NCBI GenBank assembly: GCA_963665265.2
Contig: OY762224.2
Span: 3,844,001 to 3,908,000 of the forward strand
DNA from: CAXXHQ01 sp963665265
Lineage (GTDB): Bacteria > Planctomycetota > Planctomycetia > Pirellulales > Thermoguttaceae
Direction of reading: 5' to 3'
Length of the DNA stretch: 64,000 nt
Shown: in pieces, positions 62,001 to 64,000 of the stretch
How the letters are laid out: each line of letters begins with the position of its first letter
Numbering within the stretch: position 1 is the first letter of the stretch
Translations under genes and position numbers: made by a program
Notes under the pieces: model-generated
What the model saw: only the letters and a program-made list of their open reading frames with translations
Database searches by the model: none
Told to the model about the DNA's origin: nothing

Positions 62001-63868
62001 ATCCCGACGAGCGCTATCGAGAGTCGGTCAAAAGGCAGTGGGCCGAGGCCATCCGCATCGCCGAGGAGACCGGCTCCGACATCCCGCCTGACGAATACCA
62101 AATCACGTGCAAGGACGGCGGCGTCAAAGACATGATCGTTTCGGGCATCGTCATCAACAACGATCTGCTTACGACCTTCGTCGACGTGACGGAGCGTAAA
62201 CGGACCGAAGACGCGCTGCGTCACGCCGGCGCGGAATTGCAAAAAGTGAACGAACAGCTCCGCAAGGCCAGCGAAGTGAAAGATCAGTTCCTCGCCGCGA
62301 TGAGCCATGAGATACGCACGCCCATGAACGCCGTGATCGGTATGACCGGCATTCTGCTCGATACGAATCTGGACTCCGATCAGCGCGACGCCGCGGAAAC
62401 TATCCGCACCAGCGGCGAAGTTCTCCTCGCGCTAATCAACGACATATTGGATTTTTCAAAAATCGAAGCCGGACGGATGGATCTGGAAAGGCAACCGTTC
62501 AATCTTCAGCAATGCGTTAACGAAGCTTTCGATTTAGTACTGCATCAAGCGCAAAAGAAAAAACTCGCCACGAGCGTCGAGTGGGACCCCCACGTTCCGA
62601 TGCACCTCGTCGGCGACGTCACCCGACTGCGTCAAGTTCTCGTCAATCTCCTCGGCAACTCGATCAAGTTCACCGAGAAAGGCGAAGTCTCGCTCCGCGT
62701 CGCTGCCGTTCAACAGGAAAACGAAACCTATCAACTTCACTTCGCCGTGAAAGACACGGGCATCGGCATTCAACCTGATCGATCGGACCGCCTTTTCCAA
62801 GCGTTCAGTCAAATGGACGCCTCGATGAACCGTCGTTTCGGGGGCAGCGGTCTCGGACTGGCGATTAGCAAACGCATTTGCGAAATGATGGGAGGACGGA
62901 TTTGGGCGGAAAGCACAGGCGTTCCGGGCGAAGGCTCCGTTTTTCATTTCACCGTCCTTGTGCGTCTTGCCGACAAGGAGATTCTCGCCGCCGAGCCGTC
63001 CGACGACTCCCGTTTGACGGAAAAGGAGATTTCCGATCGATCCGCAATTCAAGCGCTTCGCATTCTTCTAGCCGAAGACAACCTCGTCAACCAAAAAGTC
63101 GCGCAGAAGCTCTTGGAAAAAATCGGCTGCCGCGCCGACGTCGTCTCGAACGGCAAGGAAGCTTTTGACGCCTACGTGAACGTGGGCTACGACGTGATTC
63201 TCATGGATTGCCAAATGCCCGAAATGGACGGTTACGACGCGTCGCGATTGATCCGCCGACATGAACGCGAGAACTCTAAAAAGGCGGTCACGATCATCGC
63301 CATGACTGCGCACGCATTGCAAGGCGATCGCGAAAAATGCCTCGCCGCCGGAATGAACGATTATCTTAGCAAGCCGGTTCGTCAAAGAGAATTAGAGCAT
63401 GCTTTGGCCAAAGGGCGTTCCATTTCCGACGCACGCGGGATCGAAGCGCCGCGGGACGGTTCCCCAGAGGCGGGTAAAGCGGATTCCGCGTCTAAGAACG
63501 CGGAGCATATGGACGACGCCTCGCTCGATAGGGAATCGCTCGACTTGATCGCGGCCGGCGACGTAAAAGGCGCCCGCGAAGTAATCGATATGTATTTGAG
63601 CCAAGGTCGGCATATCCTCGTAGATCTACGAGGAGCCTCGCAAAAGAACGACGCCGCTCAGGTCCGTCAACTCGCGCACAAGCTGGCTGGCTCGAGCGCG
63701 GTTTGCGGGCTCCCGATCATGGTCGAGCCGCTTCGAGAATTGGAGCAAAAAGGAGCCGACGAAAAACTCGAAGGAACCGAAGAACTTATCGAACGGATCG
63801 AACGCCGTCTCGACCTAGGGGAAAAACTGCTCACCCAATATCTGCGCGATTTGGAAGGGCGATCGTAA
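59036..63868 (+). CDS. Hybrid histidine kinase: PAS-GAF-GAF-PAS4-HisKA-HATPase-REC-HPt
   Basis: 1610 residues, apparently soluble. An N-terminal coiled coil with LGDRSLRKSYYPQLQERLEE is like that of ErcS-group kinases. It is followed by PAS (about 75-185), GAF (195-370), GAF (380-555) and four PAS domains (562-678, 682-808, 812-935, 938-1065). The transmitter has His 1091 in SHEIRTPMNAVIG, the N-box LGNSIKFT, DTGIGI and GGSGLGLAISKRI. A receiver follows with Asp 1391 in LMDCQMPEMDG, then an HPt domain with His 1548 in AHKLAGSSA. The phosphate can thus run internally His-Asp-His to an unknown regulator. ATG 59036 overlaps the dehydrogenase gene by 17 bases; a TTG at 59015 is possible. Confidence 0.93.
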   Translation: MNERSEHERTQQALRDKIIGLGDRSLRKSYYPQLQERLEETEKSRNFLAEKSAALLNMLEDLEETKKGLTESQSQYRSLVENLSDAIFSLDMKGNVAYISPIIENLTGKPPEYYAGRRFAEIIAAEDMHLLIDCFKRALGGEETFLEFPLATDDGSRKHVRLSCRSRKENGRIVGLTGVLSDVTRSKEAEDSLLRTNRELRAISNCNQSLMRAQDERTLLQTICDIVCNEAGYASAWVGYVDGEKNESISTVVQAGQEYHGSSHNQLRLTNGENRSDPTVQAVRLGKAVCVQDMSLCSESASWVSEELERGYRSKIALPLKDELAATFGVLTIYSAEANAFAPPEIRLLEELSGDLAYGICAQRNRDEVKRAEQERQTHLWFLESMEAVNVAIQGASDLESMLNEVLEVALAIFRCHRASLGYPCSEGEETCRIAHERTHPEYPGALLKGECIRQTTRRTELQRRLLSSNRPVSIGPADVAGFDFEILPEMRTDYGIQSALMTAIYPKGDKPYQFGLHQCDSPRVWSDDEKALFEAIGQRLTDGLTSMLSFRNLQASEEKYRRIVDTASEGICEIDSQSTITFVNEKMAKMLGYEASEIIGSALTTLLFEGDADEHYRRMEARRRGLSDNYERRLRRKDGQAVWVLVSASPIFDQDGRVIGSFAMHTDITERKQAEDALRDSLLQLDAAQKTAKIGFWNLRLADKRIEWSSGLKAIFEIASDDPAPTLEEFLDYVHDEDKDFIANQILLHLASLDDSALSYRYRIVMKDGRTKYLEHFGRKKYDAQGVVVDIYGAVQDISERMQAEQALLEEQSLTNALIDGLPGIFYLYSYPELRLLRWNKNHETQLGYTHDDLVNRSVTDWHLNEAKAAVLAAAEIAMKTGQNQVETPLLAKDGSKVPFLLTGVKLETQGKQYLLGVGIDVTNQKRAETARNESEQRFQRLLECLPMPIACTNHEGKVTFWNDRFTKEFGYTGDDVSDISQWWTAAYPDERYRESVKRQWAEAIRIAEETGSDIPPDEYQITCKDGGVKDMIVSGIVINNDLLTTFVDVTERKRTEDALRHAGAELQKVNEQLRKASEVKDQFLAAMSHEIRTPMNAVIGMTGILLDTNLDSDQRDAAETIRTSGEVLLALINDILDFSKIEAGRMDLERQPFNLQQCVNEAFDLVLHQAQKKKLATSVEWDPHVPMHLVGDVTRLRQVLVNLLGNSIKFTEKGEVSLRVAAVQQENETYQLHFAVKDTGIGIQPDRSDRLFQAFSQMDASMNRRFGGSGLGLAISKRICEMMGGRIWAESTGVPGEGSVFHFTVLVRLADKEILAAEPSDDSRLTEKEISDRSAIQALRILLAEDNLVNQKVAQKLLEKIGCRADVVSNGKEAFDAYVNVGYDVILMDCQMPEMDGYDASRLIRRHERENSKKAVTIIAMTAHALQGDREKCLAAGMNDYLSKPVRQRELEHALAKGRSISDARGIEAPRDGSPEAGKADSASKNAEHMDDASLDRESLDLIAAGDVKGAREVIDMYLSQGRHILVDLRGASQKNDAAQVRQLAHKLAGSSAVCGLPIMVEPLRELEQKGADEKLEGTEELIERIERRLDLGEKLLTQYLRDLEGRS

Positions 63869-63882
63869 TCCAAGCGATTCGC

Positions 63883-64000
63883 CTACCGTCTCAACGCTTC
63901 GTAATAGTCGTAAAGGTCGAAGAGCGCTTCGCGCATGTCGCCTCGACGCCGGGCAAGCGATTCGCTCACGACGGTCGGCGGAATTTTCACCGTACCTTCG
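63883..64000 (-). CDS. C-terminal end of an unidentified gene (truncated by window edge)
   Basis: A minus-strand frame is open from the window end for 38 codons to a TAG at 63883-63885, encoding IPPTVVSESLARRRGDMREA and ending LFDLYDYYEALRR. It converges on the hybrid kinase with a 14-base gap. There is too little to name a family. Confidence 0.5.
   Translation of the reverse strand, partial: EGTVKIPPTVVSESLARRRGDMREALFDLYDYYEALRR

Noticed and set aside
1..64000. tRNA or rRNA genes
   Set aside because: I looked for T-loop-like GTTCGAATC words and conserved rRNA stretches in the gene-free regions and found none that fold or fit.

Overview
The window looks like a chromosomal piece of a Planctomycetota bacterium, probably near Pirellulales, with moderate GC. 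The evidence is the gene repertoire: a membrane-anchored Ser/Thr kinase with an appended C-terminal region, large TPR proteins, a MoxR/DUF58/DUF4129/DUF4350/RDD/SpoIIM-like operon, a DUF1570-like lipoprotein peptidase, and mraZ standing outside any cell-wall cluster. Intergenic palindromes such as CCGTGGGC-taac-GCCCACGG fit the same picture. No rRNA, tRNA, CRISPR array, intact transposase or prophage was seen. The lineage is inferred from gene content, not from a phylogenetic marker tree.

Layout. 1-5 kb: the end of an adenylate-kinase-like gene, a 1 kb gene-free stretch with a dispersed element, a Ser/Thr kinase and a convergent outer-membrane protein gene. 5.4-9 kb: a PAS histidine kinase, an Rcp1-type single-domain regulator and a receiver-PP2C phosphatase. 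9-14.3 kb: a chagasin-type protease inhibitor, mutM, and the DUF3999-like/DUF2339 membrane pair. 14.3-17.5 kb: an accessory patch with two-hairpin palindromic repeats, the gutted remnant of a REP-associated tyrosine transposase with its promoter still readable, and an AT-richer two-gene cassette (winged-helix plus nucleoside-deoxyribosyltransferase/TIR-like fold, and an unknown partner) that is the best candidate for an undescribed defence-like system. 17.5-25 kb: cheV, a 13-TPR secreted protein, a lipoprotein aldose epimerase, hemC, cheY and a small membrane protein. 25-32.2 kb: a seven-gene operon from RDD to DUF58. 32-41 kb: a LysR regulator, hpf, a large chemoreceptor, a fixLJ-like pair, UDP-glucuronate decarboxylase and a lone rpsR. 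41-47 kb: S41 protease, IscA, IscS, a NUDIX protein, queA (all minus strand) and mraZ with a three-repeat MraZ box. 47-54.6 kb: a second copy of the dispersed element, two hypothetical genes, a palindrome-rich spacer, a peptidase/glycosyltransferase pair, ispG and a lipoprotein. 54.9-64 kb: a small conserved protein, a Xer recombinase, and a module of a Cache/HAMP receptor without an output domain, an ErcA-like iron alcohol dehydrogenase and a 1610-residue hybrid kinase.

Signal transduction dominates: four histidine kinases (one hybrid), six receiver-bearing proteins, a chemoreceptor, a PP2C phosphatase and a Ser/Thr kinase. Chemotaxis genes are scattered, not clustered. Housekeeping genes (hemC, ispG, rpsR, queA, iscS, mutM) sit singly among lineage-specific genes, as is usual in planctomycetes.
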